Shown here one piece after another: positions 24,593 through 33,923 of a stretch of 64,000 bases of DNA (within the stretch, counting starts at the first letter, position 1; each line of letters starts with the position of its first letter). A model generated the notes under the pieces. That model ran no database searches, was not told the origin of the DNA, and saw only the letters and a program-made list of their open reading frames with translations. The position numbers and the translations under genes are program-made. The DNA is from JAADHI01 sp964451325 (GTDB taxonomy: Bacteria > Nitrospirota > Nitrospiria > SBBL01 > JAADHI01), in contig CAYVHO010000006.1 of the NCBI GenBank assembly GCA_964451325.1, positions 62,001 through 126,000 on the forward strand, in the 5' to 3' direction.

Positions 24593-27500
24593 ATGGCACA
24601 GCGGTCTGGTGTCAAAGTCAGAAAGCGGAAAGATTTTTCAAAAATTCCCGTTAAAATTGGGATTCCTAATCTGATTGAAATACAAAAGGCGTCGTACGAA
24701 CGTTTTATGCAACGTGAAGTGCTGCACGATCAACGGATAGACATTGGTTTGCAATCGGCATTTACCTCGGTTTTTCCGATTGCGGATTACAATAATACAA
24801 CGATGATTGAGTTTATAGATTATTCAATCGGAGGGCCGAAATATGACGTACAGGAATGCCTCGAACGTGGGATGACTTACGCCGCGCCGCTCAAAATTCG
24901 CGTGCGCTTGGTGATTTGGGACAAAGAAGTCAAAGGTGAAGCCAAAGTTCTTCGGGATGTCCGAGAACAAGAGGTTTACATCGGTGAATTGCCACTCATG
25001 ACGGAAAATGGGACCTTCTTGGTCAATGGAACAGAGCGAGTGGTCGTGAGTCAACTCCAGCGTTCACCGGGTGCAGCCTTTACGCATGACAAAGGAAAGA
25101 CGCATCCGAGTGGGAAGATTCTATATTCGGGGCGGATTATTCCTTATCGTGGTTCCTGGCTCGATTTTGATATGGACGCCAAGGATATTTTGTATGTGCG
25201 TATTGACCGGAGGCGCAAGCTGCCGACAACCATTCTTCTGAAGGCTTTTATTCAGACTGAAAAGCAAGAGACAGGCCCGCGTTATTTTATCGATGGACGA
25301 GATGAGCGTGTTGAGGGGGATACACTTGACGAAGTCGTCTTAAGGCTTTTCTATCCGATGGAAGATGTCTTTCTGGAAGATGGGGCCTTTTTTCGCCGCT
25401 TAAATCCTAAAATTCATGCAGGTATTCGTGTGCCTTCTGATTTGATGGACTCTGCTGGAAAAGAGGTACTGGTCAAGGAAGGAAATAAACTAACACGTGG
25501 TGCACTTCGAAAGGTAAAAGCCCAAGGCATTGAGTCGATACCCTATCCGCGTGAAGAACTTGTGGGCAAAGCGGTCTTAAACGACGTGATTGATGAGTCC
25601 ACGGGTGAAATTTTGATTGAGCAAAACCAGCTCTTGACAGAGGAGATTCTCGCCGCAATCAGTGCGAGTGGCATCAACGAACTCACGCTGCTCTTTATTG
25701 ACAACATTAATGTGCTTTCTGTCATGCGGGATACTTTATCGCTCGAAAAAGTTTCTTCTCCAGAAGAAGCCATGGTTGAAATCTATCGTAGGCTCCGTCC
25801 AGGAGAAACGCCCACGATGGATACGGCGAAGCTGCTTTTTGAAAATTTATTTACAAATCCGAAACGCTACGATCTTTCTCCTGTCGGCCGTTTGAAAATC
25901 AACAAAAAACTAGGACTCAAACTCCCGCTCGAACATCGAACCTTAACGGATCAGGATGTTGTGGAAGTGATCCGCTACCTTATAGAGCTTAAGGCAGGTA
26001 AAGGGGTGATCGAAGACATTGATCATCTTGGAAACCGTCGTGTGCGTTCTGTCGGGGAGTTACTTGAAAACCAATTCCGTATTGGTTTGGTTCGCATGGA
26101 ACGCACGATCAAGGAACGCATGAATTTGCTTGATCTTGAAACCGCGCTCCCGCACGACCTCATCAATGCAAAACCTGTGATTGCGGTGGTGAAGGAATTT
26201 TTTGGCAGCAGTCAGCTGTCTCAGTTTATGGATCAGACCAATCCTTTGGCGGAGACAACACACAAACGCCGTCTTTCTGCCTTGGGACCAGGAGGCTTGA
26301 CCCGTGATCGTGCCGGTTTTGAGGTGCGGGATGTGCATCCCAGCCATTATGGGCGAATTTGTCCGATTGAAACCCCGGAAGGGCCAAATATCGGTTTGAT
26401 TACCTCTCTTGCAACCTATGCACGTGTCAATGAATTCGGTTTTATTGAATCGCCTTATCATAAGGTTGTGGACAAACACGTCTCAAGTGAAGTGGAGTAC
26501 CTTTCTGCAATTGACCGAGATCGACCGGTGATTGCACAGGCAAACACCGCCCTGGATAAAGATAGCAATATTATTGCTGAAGTCGTCTCGGCACGATCTT
26601 TGGGGGATTTTATCGTCGTGCCGCCAGAATCGGTTGAATATATGGATGTTTCTCCAAAACAGATCGTGAGTGTGGCGACCTCTTTGATTCCCTTTTTAGA
26701 ACATGATGATGCAAACCGGGCCTTGATGGGTTCAAACATGCAGCGTCAAGCCGTACCCTTGATTGCCTCAGAGGCCCCCTTGGTGGGAACGGGCATGGAA
26801 GGGGTGGTGGCCAGAGATTCCGGATACATTGTGCTTGCACGCCGTGGGGGTGTTGTCGAGAGTGTTGATGGTGAACGTATTGTCGTGAGGATTGAGGCCA
26901 CTAAAGACGACGCGGCTGAAAATGCTGATGTGGAAATTGATGTCTACAAACTCATCAAGTTTCAGCGCTCCAATCAAAACACCTGTATCAATCAGCGCCC
27001 CATTATTTCTGTGGGAATGCGTGTGAAAAAGGGCGATGTGCTTGCTGACGGCCCCGCAATTGATCAGGGCGAATTGGCTCTAGGGCGAAATATCCTCGTG
27101 GCCTTTATGCCCTGGGGAGGCTATAACTACGAAGATGCCATCCTCATCTCCGAAAAACTGATTAAGAATGACACCTTTACTTCGATCAACATCGAGGAGT
27201 TTGACCTGGAGTCACGCGATACAAAGTTGGGCAAAGAAGAAATCACACGTGATATTCCCAGTGTGAGTGAAGAAGCCCTGATGAATCTGGATGAATCCGG
27301 TATTATTCGTGTGGGTGCTGAGGTGAAACCCGGAGATATTCTGGTCGGAAAAGTGACCCCAAAAGGGGAAACGCAGTTGACACCGGAAGAAAAGCTCTTG
27401 CGTGCAATCTTTGGTGAAAAGGCAGGAGATGTGAAAGATGCATCGCTGTATGTTCCGCCGGGCATCGAAGGTATTGTTGTGGATGTGAAGATTTTTTCGC

Positions 27501-28627
27501 GTCGCAGTGTTGAAAAAGATGAACGTTCTAAAACCATTGAACGGCAGGATTTAGGGAGAATTCATCGTGACCACAAAGACGAGCTGGGTATTATTGAACA
27601 GGAAAAATTCAAAAAACTGCGTTCTTTGATGATCGACATGCTTGTTGGTGTTGATATTGTTGATCCTGAAACGGGTGAAATTCTGCTCAAGAAAAAGAAA
27701 AAAATTACAGAAGAAATTCTTGAGAGAATTAAGAACAACTCCTTAAAACATATCACGCTAAGTGATAAGAAGGCGCAAGCCAAGATTGACCATGTTGAGG
27801 TTTTTCATAAAGAGCAGGTTGATATCTTGCAGACCATTTACGATGAAAAAGCGGGACGCCTAAAGCGCGGGGATGAATTGCCTCCGGGTGTGATTAAATT
27901 GGTTAAAGTTCTCGTCGCAATGAAAAGAAAGCTTCAGGTCGGAGATAAAATGGCCGGACGTCATGGCAACAAAGGGGTGATTTCTCGGATTCTTCCTGAA
28001 GAAGACATGCCTTATTTGCCGGATGGTACGCCCGTTGAGCTGGTTTTAAATCCCCTGGGAGTGCCTTCAAGAATGAATGTCGGACAGATATTGGAAACCC
28101 ATCTGGGTTGGGCTGCGCATGTCTTGGGTGTTCATGTTGCGACCCCTGTGTTTGACGGTGCAACTGAAGAAGAAGTGAAAGCCATGCTTCGAGAAGCCAA
28201 TCTTTCTGATAGTGGTCAGACCATTTTATATGACGGTAAAAGCGGGGAAGCTTTTAAAAGACCTGTGACGGTCGGCAAAATGTACATTCTGAAATTACAT
28301 CATCTTGTCGATGATAAAATTCATGCAAGATCCATCGGGCCTTATTCCTTGGTGACACAGCAACCTTTGGGAGGGAAAGCCCAATTCGGAGGGCAGCGTC
28401 TAGGGGAAATGGAAGTCTGGGCGCTTCAGGCCTACGGTGCTGCGTCGATTCTTCAGGAGTTTTTGACGGTGAAGTCCGATGATGTTCCCGGGCGTTCGCG
28501 TATTTATGAAGCGATTGTCAAAGGGGAGCACTTTTTAGAGTCGGGGCTTCCTGAATCATTCAACGTGCTCATCAAAGAACTTCAAAGTTTAGGTCTTGAT
28601 GTGGAGTTGATTCCGGCGGGTGCTTAG
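24593..28627 (+). CDS. rpoB: RNA polymerase subunit beta
   Basis: RpoB forms the RNA polymerase core together with RpoC. The 1344-residue protein is close to the E. coli length, with proteobacterial-type insertions. The rifampicin region SSQLSQFMDQTNPLAE keeps the residues of sensitive enzymes. GGKAQFGGQRLGEMEVWALQAYGA near the C-terminus (in two halves) is typical. ATG 24593 has GGAGG four bases upstream. An ATG at 24551 lies within the attenuator hairpin. Confidence 0.97.
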   Translation: MAQRSGVKVRKRKDFSKIPVKIGIPNLIEIQKASYERFMQREVLHDQRIDIGLQSAFTSVFPIADYNNTTMIEFIDYSIGGPKYDVQECLERGMTYAAPLKIRVRLVIWDKEVKGEAKVLRDVREQEVYIGELPLMTENGTFLVNGTERVVVSQLQRSPGAAFTHDKGKTHPSGKILYSGRIIPYRGSWLDFDMDAKDILYVRIDRRRKLPTTILLKAFIQTEKQETGPRYFIDGRDERVEGDTLDEVVLRLFYPMEDVFLEDGAFFRRLNPKIHAGIRVPSDLMDSAGKEVLVKEGNKLTRGALRKVKAQGIESIPYPREELVGKAVLNDVIDESTGEILIEQNQLLTEEILAAISASGINELTLLFIDNINVLSVMRDTLSLEKVSSPEEAMVEIYRRLRPGETPTMDTAKLLFENLFTNPKRYDLSPVGRLKINKKLGLKLPLEHRTLTDQDVVEVIRYLIELKAGKGVIEDIDHLGNRRVRSVGELLENQFRIGLVRMERTIKERMNLLDLETALPHDLINAKPVIAVVKEFFGSSQLSQFMDQTNPLAETTHKRRLSALGPGGLTRDRAGFEVRDVHPSHYGRICPIETPEGPNIGLITSLATYARVNEFGFIESPYHKVVDKHVSSEVEYLSAIDRDRPVIAQANTALDKDSNIIAEVVSARSLGDFIVVPPESVEYMDVSPKQIVSVATSLIPFLEHDDANRALMGSNMQRQAVPLIASEAPLVGTGMEGVVARDSGYIVLARRGGVVESVDGERIVVRIEATKDDAAENADVEIDVYKLIKFQRSNQNTCINQRPIISVGMRVKKGDVLADGPAIDQGELALGRNILVAFMPWGGYNYEDAILISEKLIKNDTFTSINIEEFDLESRDTKLGKEEITRDIPSVSEEALMNLDESGIIRVGAEVKPGDILVGKVTPKGETQLTPEEKLLRAIFGEKAGDVKDASLYVPPGIEGIVVDVKIFSRRSVEKDERSKTIERQDLGRIHRDHKDELGIIEQEKFKKLRSLMIDMLVGVDIVDPETGEILLKKKKKITEEILERIKNNSLKHITLSDKKAQAKIDHVEVFHKEQVDILQTIYDEKAGRLKRGDELPPGVIKLVKVLVAMKRKLQVGDKMAGRHGNKGVISRILPEEDMPYLPDGTPVELVLNPLGVPSRMNVGQILETHLGWAAHVLGVHVATPVFDGATEEEVKAMLREANLSDSGQTILYDGKSGEAFKRPVTVGKMYILKLHHLVDDKIHARSIGPYSLVTQQPLGGKAQFGGQRLGEMEVWALQAYGAASILQEFLTVKSDDVPGRSRIYEAIVKGEHFLESGLPESFNVLIKELQSLGLDVELIPAGA

Positions 28628-28723
28628 AACATCGAGCTGGATCGCCTGGCAATTTTCAATTTTATTTTATACTGAGTTTCGCAATTTTCAGAGATAAGCT
28701 AACCTTAAGGGTTTGGAGGTTTG

Positions 28724-31700
28724 ATGCAAACAATCGATAAGGTTGAAACAGTAAAGGGTTTTTTTGAGAAATCAAAAAGTCCGATTTCTTTTGATGCCAT
28801 CCGTATTCGGATTGCCTCAAGTGAAAAAATTCGTTCGTGGTCTTATGGTGAGGTCAAAAAGCCAGAGACCATCAACTACCGCTCATTTAAACCAGAACGT
28901 GATGGTCTTTTTTGTGCCCGAATCTTTGGGCCTGTGAAAGACTGGGAGTGTAACTGCGGCAAATACAAACGCATGAAACACCGTGGTATCGTTTGTGATA
29001 AGTGTGGTGTTGAGGTGATTCAGTCCAAGGTGCGTCGTGAACGTATGGGACATATTGAATTGGCTTCACCTGTGGCACACATCTGGTTTTTAAAAGGGAT
29101 TCCGAGCCGTATTGCAATTTTATTGGACGTGACGCTCAAACTACTAGAACGTGTGCTTTATTTTGAGAATTACATCGTTGTTGATCCGAGAGATTCGGGT
29201 TTACAAGAAAAAGACATCATTACAGAAGATCAGTATCGTAGCCTGATGGAAGAACATGGGCCAGGTGGTTTTGTGGCTGAAATGGGTGCAGAGGCCATTC
29301 GCGAAATCCTAAAAGCAATCGATTTGGAGGAGCTTTGGGAAACCCTTCAGCAAAAACTCGCAGATTCGACTTCGGCTGCTGCACAGAAAAAATTAACAAA
29401 ACGTCTTAAGGTCGTTGAGTCTTTCAGAAAATCGGGAAACCTGCCTGAATGGATGGTTTTAGATGTCGTGCCTGTGCTTCCACCAGAACTTCGTCCCCTG
29501 GTGCCGCTTGATGGAGGACGTTTTGCGACATCAGATTTGAATGATCTTTATCGACGTGTCATTAACCGCAATAATCGTTTGAAGCGTCTTCTTGAATTGA
29601 AGGCCCCTTCCATTATTATTCGTAACGAAAAACGAATGCTTCAGGAATCGGTAGATGCCCTTTTTGACAATGGGCGTCGTGGACGTGCGATTCGCGGACC
29701 CAATAAACGTCCTCTCAAATCGCTTTCCGATATGCTCAAAGGAAAACAGGGCCGTTTTCGTCAGAATTTGTTGGGGAAACGTGTCGATTATTCCGGACGT
29801 TCGGTGATTGTGGTTGGGCCTGAATTAAAATTACATCAATGTGGTCTTCCCAAAAAAATGGCACTTGAACTCTTTAAGCCCTTTATTTATCACAAGTTGG
29901 AAGCGCGTGGGGCCGTCACGACCATTAAGAGCGCAAAAAAAATGGTGGAACGGGAAAGTCCCGAGGTCTGGGATATTTTAGATGAGGTCATCCGTGAACA
30001 CCCTGTTCTTTTAAATCGTGCACCCACCTTACATCGACTTGGGATTCAGGCCTTTGATCCAGTGCTTGTCGAAGGCAAGGCGATTCGCTTGCATCCTCTC
30101 GTCTGTGCGGCTTTTAACGCTGATTTTGATGGGGATCAAATGGCCGTTCATTTGCCGCTCTCAATCGAAGCGCAGATTGAGGCCAGGGTATTGATGATGT
30201 CCATCAATAATGTGCTTTCTCCTGCCAGTGGTCAGCCCATCATGGTGCCTTCACAGGACATGATTTTAGGGTGTTATTGGTTGACCAAGGAGCGGCCCGG
30301 TGCAAAGGGTGAGGGTAAAATCTTTTTTGGTCCTGAGGAAGTACGCGTTGCCTATGATCACCACGTGGTCGAAGAACACGCTCGCATTAAGGTCAAGCTT
30401 GATGGTGTGTTGGTGGACACAACGGTTGGGCGGGTGATTTTTGGCGAAATCCTCCCCCAAAAAACACCGTTCTCCGCAGTGAATCGCACACTCAATAAAA
30501 AGGCTTTGGTTAAGATGATTTTTGAGGCCTATCGTGATGCAGGTCATCGTGAGACCGTTATATTTTTGGATCGCGTCAAAGAGCTTGGTTTTACTTATGC
30601 AACCCGTGCGGGGATTTCCATTTGTATCGATGACATGCATATCCCGAGTAAAAAGGCCTCCTTGATCGAGAAAGCCCGAAAGGAAGTGGGTGAGATCGAA
30701 GAGCAGTACGCAAATGGACTCATTACCAATGGAGAACGCTATAACAAGGTCGTCGATATTTGGGCCCATGTTACGGATGTTGTGGCCACTGAAATGATGA
30801 CGGAATTGTCCGAGGTTGAGGTGACTTCCGAAGTGGGTGAAGTTGGAAAGCCGAATCGTACAAAATTTAACTCTATTTATATGATGGCGGATTCAGGTGC
30901 GCGAGGAAGTGCACAACAAATCAGGCAATTGGGGGGGATGCGAGGCTTGATGGCAAAACCTTCTGGTGAAATTATCGAAACCCCGATTACCGCTAATTTT
31001 AGGGAAGGTTTGACTGTTCTTCAGTATTTTATCTCGACACATGGTGCGAGAAAAGGGCTGGCGGACACTGCTTTAAAAACAGCCAATTCGGGTTATCTCA
31101 CACGCCGTTTAGTTGATATTTCTCAAGATGTTATTGTCAAATTGCTTGACTGCGAGACACCTGATAGCATCTCGGTGATGGCCCTTGTTGAAGGGGGTGA
31201 AATCATTGAGCCGCTTGAAGAGCGTATTTCGGGTCGCGTCGCTGCGGAGGATATTCTTGATCCGATTACAGGCGAGTTGATTTGTTCTGCGAATGATGAT
31301 CTTAATGAGGATCGCACTCAGGCTGTTGTTGATTCTGGGATTGACCGAGTCAAAATTCGTTCTACATTGACCTGTCAGGCCAGATGGGGGGTCTGTGCAA
31401 AGTGTTATGGTTTAGACCTTTCGCGTGGCGAAGAGGTTGAATTGGGTGAGGCCGTGGGTGTCATTGCGGCGCAATCCATTGGAGAGCCGGGCACCCAGCT
31501 GACCATGCGGACCTTTCATATTGGTGGTACGGCAAGTAAGGTGATTGAACAAACGACTCTGGAGGCAAAAAATGCCGGTGTCGTGAAGTATCTACAGCTC
31601 AATACAGTAAAGGACAAACATGGCGATATGATCGTCATGAATCGTAATGGTAAGATCGCGATTTATGACGAAACAGGCCGTGAAAAAGAGAAATATTCTG

Positions 31701-32902
31701 TTGTCTACGGTGCAAAAATCAAGGTCAAAGAAAATGCCACGGTTTCTGCGTCCCAGCGTTTAGTCGAATGGGATCCGTATTCACTTGCCATCCTGACCGA
31801 AGTCGGTGGCAAGGTTGCGATGGGTGATGTGGTTGAGGGCATGACCATGCGTGAAGAGGTGGATGAGGTGACAGGCCTTGCACGACGCGTTATTGTGGAT
31901 TATCCCGGTGCGATGCGTCCTCGTATTTCAATCAAAGATAAGTCGGGTCGGACGGCGAAGCTACCTTCGACTGGGATGGTTGCGCGTTATCTTCTCCCTG
32001 CTGGCGCACATATTTTTGTTGAAAAAGGGCAAGAGATGAGTCCGGGAGATGTACTGGCGAAGATTCCAAGAGAGACAACCAAAACAAAGGATATCACCGG
32101 TGGTTTGCCGCGTGTCGCCGAATTATTTGAAGCCAGAAAACCAAAAGAGCTGACGATTATTTCGGAGATTGATGGAACCGTGGAATATGGCGGTTTTGTC
32201 AAAGGCATGCGTAAGGTCATTGTCAAAAACGAACTGGGTGATATGCGCGAATATTTCATTCCTAAAGGCAAACATGTCAATGTTCATGAAGGAGACTGGG
32301 TGAGTGCAGGAGAGGCTCTGATGGATGGTTCAGCCAATCCCCATGACATTCTTGATGTGCTTGGACCAAAGGCCCTGCAACAGTATCTTGTAGACGAGGT
32401 GCAGGAAGTTTATCGTCTTCAGGGGGTTTCAATTAACGATAAACATATTGAGATCATCGTCCGTCAAATGTTGCGTCGCGTCAAAATTGAAGCATCGGGT
32501 GATACCGGATTTCTTATTGGTGCTCAGGTAGATAAGTTTGCTTTTGCGGAAGAAAATGAAAAGGTCATGAATAAGGGGGGGCAGCCTGCGATCGGTAAAC
32601 CGATTTTGTTGGGGATTACAAAAGGTGCGCTTTCAACCGATAGTTTTATCTCTGCAGCGTCCTTCCAGGAAACCACCCGTGTATTAACGGAGGCGGCGAT
32701 CAGTGGGAAAGTCGATCATCTCTTAGGGCTTAAGGAAAATGTCATTGTCGGGCGTCTTATTCCCGCAGGCACCGGGCCAGCACGTTATCGGGAGGTCTAT
32801 GCCCGTTTGCCAAAATCTGAATTATCCGGCGAAAATGAAACATCTGAGACAACATTGTCAGGTGAAACTGCGGAGCAAAAAATCCCCAGTAAAACCGCTT
32901 GA
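28724..32902 (+). CDS. rpoC: RNA polymerase subunit beta'
   Basis: RpoC carries the catalytic Mg-binding motif NADFDGDQM. It has an N-terminal zinc site (CNCGKYK...CDKCG) and a second cysteine cluster (CQARWGVCAKC). Its length of 1392 residues is near that of E. coli. TGGAGG lies four bases before ATG 28724. The stop TGA (32900-32902) is part of the -35 box of the next promoter. Confidence 0.97.
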   Translation: MQTIDKVETVKGFFEKSKSPISFDAIRIRIASSEKIRSWSYGEVKKPETINYRSFKPERDGLFCARIFGPVKDWECNCGKYKRMKHRGIVCDKCGVEVIQSKVRRERMGHIELASPVAHIWFLKGIPSRIAILLDVTLKLLERVLYFENYIVVDPRDSGLQEKDIITEDQYRSLMEEHGPGGFVAEMGAEAIREILKAIDLEELWETLQQKLADSTSAAAQKKLTKRLKVVESFRKSGNLPEWMVLDVVPVLPPELRPLVPLDGGRFATSDLNDLYRRVINRNNRLKRLLELKAPSIIIRNEKRMLQESVDALFDNGRRGRAIRGPNKRPLKSLSDMLKGKQGRFRQNLLGKRVDYSGRSVIVVGPELKLHQCGLPKKMALELFKPFIYHKLEARGAVTTIKSAKKMVERESPEVWDILDEVIREHPVLLNRAPTLHRLGIQAFDPVLVEGKAIRLHPLVCAAFNADFDGDQMAVHLPLSIEAQIEARVLMMSINNVLSPASGQPIMVPSQDMILGCYWLTKERPGAKGEGKIFFGPEEVRVAYDHHVVEEHARIKVKLDGVLVDTTVGRVIFGEILPQKTPFSAVNRTLNKKALVKMIFEAYRDAGHRETVIFLDRVKELGFTYATRAGISICIDDMHIPSKKASLIEKARKEVGEIEEQYANGLITNGERYNKVVDIWAHVTDVVATEMMTELSEVEVTSEVGEVGKPNRTKFNSIYMMADSGARGSAQQIRQLGGMRGLMAKPSGEIIETPITANFREGLTVLQYFISTHGARKGLADTALKTANSGYLTRRLVDISQDVIVKLLDCETPDSISVMALVEGGEIIEPLEERISGRVAAEDILDPITGELICSANDDLNEDRTQAVVDSGIDRVKIRSTLTCQARWGVCAKCYGLDLSRGEEVELGEAVGVIAAQSIGEPGTQLTMRTFHIGGTASKVIEQTTLEAKNAGVVKYLQLNTVKDKHGDMIVMNRNGKIAIYDETGREKEKYSVVYGAKIKVKENATVSASQRLVEWDPYSLAILTEVGGKVAMGDVVEGMTMREEVDEVTGLARRVIVDYPGAMRPRISIKDKSGRTAKLPSTGMVARYLLPAGAHIFVEKGQEMSPGDVLAKIPRETTKTKDITGGLPRVAELFEARKPKELTIISEIDGTVEYGGFVKGMRKVIVKNELGDMREYFIPKGKHVNVHEGDWVSAGEALMDGSANPHDILDVLGPKALQQYLVDEVQEVYRLQGVSINDKHIEIIVRQMLRRVKIEASGDTGFLIGAQVDKFAFAEENEKVMNKGGQPAIGKPILLGITKGALSTDSFISAASFQETTRVLTEAAISGKVDHLLGLKENVIVGRLIPAGTGPARYREVYARLPKSELSGENETSETTLSGETAEQKIPSKTA

Positions 32903-32927
32903 CATGCAAAAGAGTTTTCCATATAAT
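32899..32927 (+). promoter_or_regulatory. Consensus promoter of the str operon
   Basis: TTGACA (32899-32904) and TATAAT (32922-32927) are exactly 17 bases apart. The -35 box overlaps the rpoC stop codon. Transcription would start near 32934, about 26 bases before rpsL. It gives rpsL-rpsG-fusA-tuf, and perhaps the S10 and spc genes, a strong independent start. Confidence 0.88.
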
Positions 32928-32959
32928 GCTGAAGTTTTGGGGGTGGAGAGTAAATAATT

Positions 32960-33331
32960 ATGCCGACAATTAATCAATTGGTCAAAAACGGGCGACTTAA
33001 AGCGCAGTCAAAAACGAAAAGTCCTGCCCTGAAGCGCTCGCCTCAACGCAGAGGTGTTTGTGTCCGTGTTTATACAACGACACCCAAAAAGCCAAATTCA
33101 GCATTACGCAAAGTTGCACGTGTTCGTTTGACGAATGGCATCGAAGTGACCTCTTATATCCCTGGTGAGGGTCATAACCTTCAGGAACATTCCATTGTTC
33201 TGGTGCGTGGTGGAAAAGTGAAGGATTTACCGGGTGTTCGTTATCATATTGTCCGTGGTGCCTTAGATACTGTAGGGGTTTCTGATCGGAAGCAGGGGCG
33301 TTCAAAATACGGTGCCAAAACGCCTAAATAA
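32960..33331 (+). CDS. rpsL: 30S ribosomal protein S12
   Basis: S12 sits at the decoding centre. The 123-residue protein has TTTPKKPNSALRKVARV and VRGGKVKDLPGVRYH, with lysines at the positions where streptomycin resistance changes occur, so the sequence is of the sensitive type. It is the first gene of the str operon, 57 bases after rpoC. Confidence 0.97.
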   Translation: MPTINQLVKNGRLKAQSKTKSPALKRSPQRRGVCVRVYTTTPKKPNSALRKVARVRLTNGIEVTSYIPGEGHNLQEHSIVLVRGGKVKDLPGVRYHIVRGALDTVGVSDRKQGRSKYGAKTPK

Positions 33332-33363
33332 TTGTTTTGTTATTGGAGTTAAAGTCGATTTAG

Positions 33364-33834
33364 ATGTCAAGACGAAAAGTAACAGTTAAAAGGGAAATTC
33401 TTCCTGATCCCCGTTTTGGGGATAGGCTGATTTCTAAGTTTATTAGTTTGTTGATGCGGGGTGGAAAGCGGAGTATCGCTGAGTCGATCTGCTACGATGC
33501 TTTTGATCAGATTCAAGAAAAAACAGGTTCTGATCCCTTGACGGTCTTCAAGGCTGCGGTTGATAATGTGAAGCCCCGGGTTGAAGTGAAGTCCCGTCGC
33601 GTGGGTGGCGCGTCCTATCAGGTTCCCGTTGAAATTCATCAAAACCGAAGAGTCACTTTGGCCTTACGCTGGCTGACCCGCTATGCACGTCAGCGTTCCG
33701 GTCGAACCATGCGTGATAAGCTTGCCGGTGAATTGCTGGATGCTTCCAGCAATGCGGGCGCTGCGGTGAAAAAAAGAGAAGATACGCACCGAATGGCGGA
33801 TGCGAATAAGGCTTTTGCCCATTACCGTTGGTAA
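33364..33834 (+). CDS. rpsG: 30S ribosomal protein S7
   Basis: S7 starts assembly of the 30S head and contacts the E-site tRNA. The 156-residue protein has the family start MSRRKVTVKREILPDP, the KSRRVGGASYQVPVE hairpin and the MADANKAFAHYRW end. In E. coli S7 represses the str mRNA. Here a hairpin lies just downstream, before fusA. Confidence 0.97.
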   Translation: MSRRKVTVKREILPDPRFGDRLISKFISLLMRGGKRSIAESICYDAFDQIQEKTGSDPLTVFKAAVDNVKPRVEVKSRRVGGASYQVPVEIHQNRRVTLALRWLTRYARQRSGRTMRDKLAGELLDASSNAGAAVKKREDTHRMADANKAFAHYRW

Positions 33835-33862
33835 GTGGGTTCTTTATAATTTTTTTGTATTG

Positions 33863-33900
33863 GGAGCGGGTGTTCTCTTTTGCCGCTCCTATTTTTTTTT
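33863..33900 (+). terminator. Terminator-like hairpin between rpsG and fusA
   Basis: GGAGCGG (33863-33869) pairs perfectly with CCGCTCC (33883-33889) around a 13-base loop, followed by TA and nine T. It has the form of an intrinsic terminator inside the str operon and probably allows partial readthrough. The fusA start lies 24 bases after it. Confidence 0.6.
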
Positions 33901-33923
33901 AGATCGAACGAAGGAAGTAAATC

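Noticed and set aside
32739..32957. 72-residue frame across the rpoC end
   Set aside because: It overlaps rpoC in another frame, crosses the str promoter and has no known similarity.
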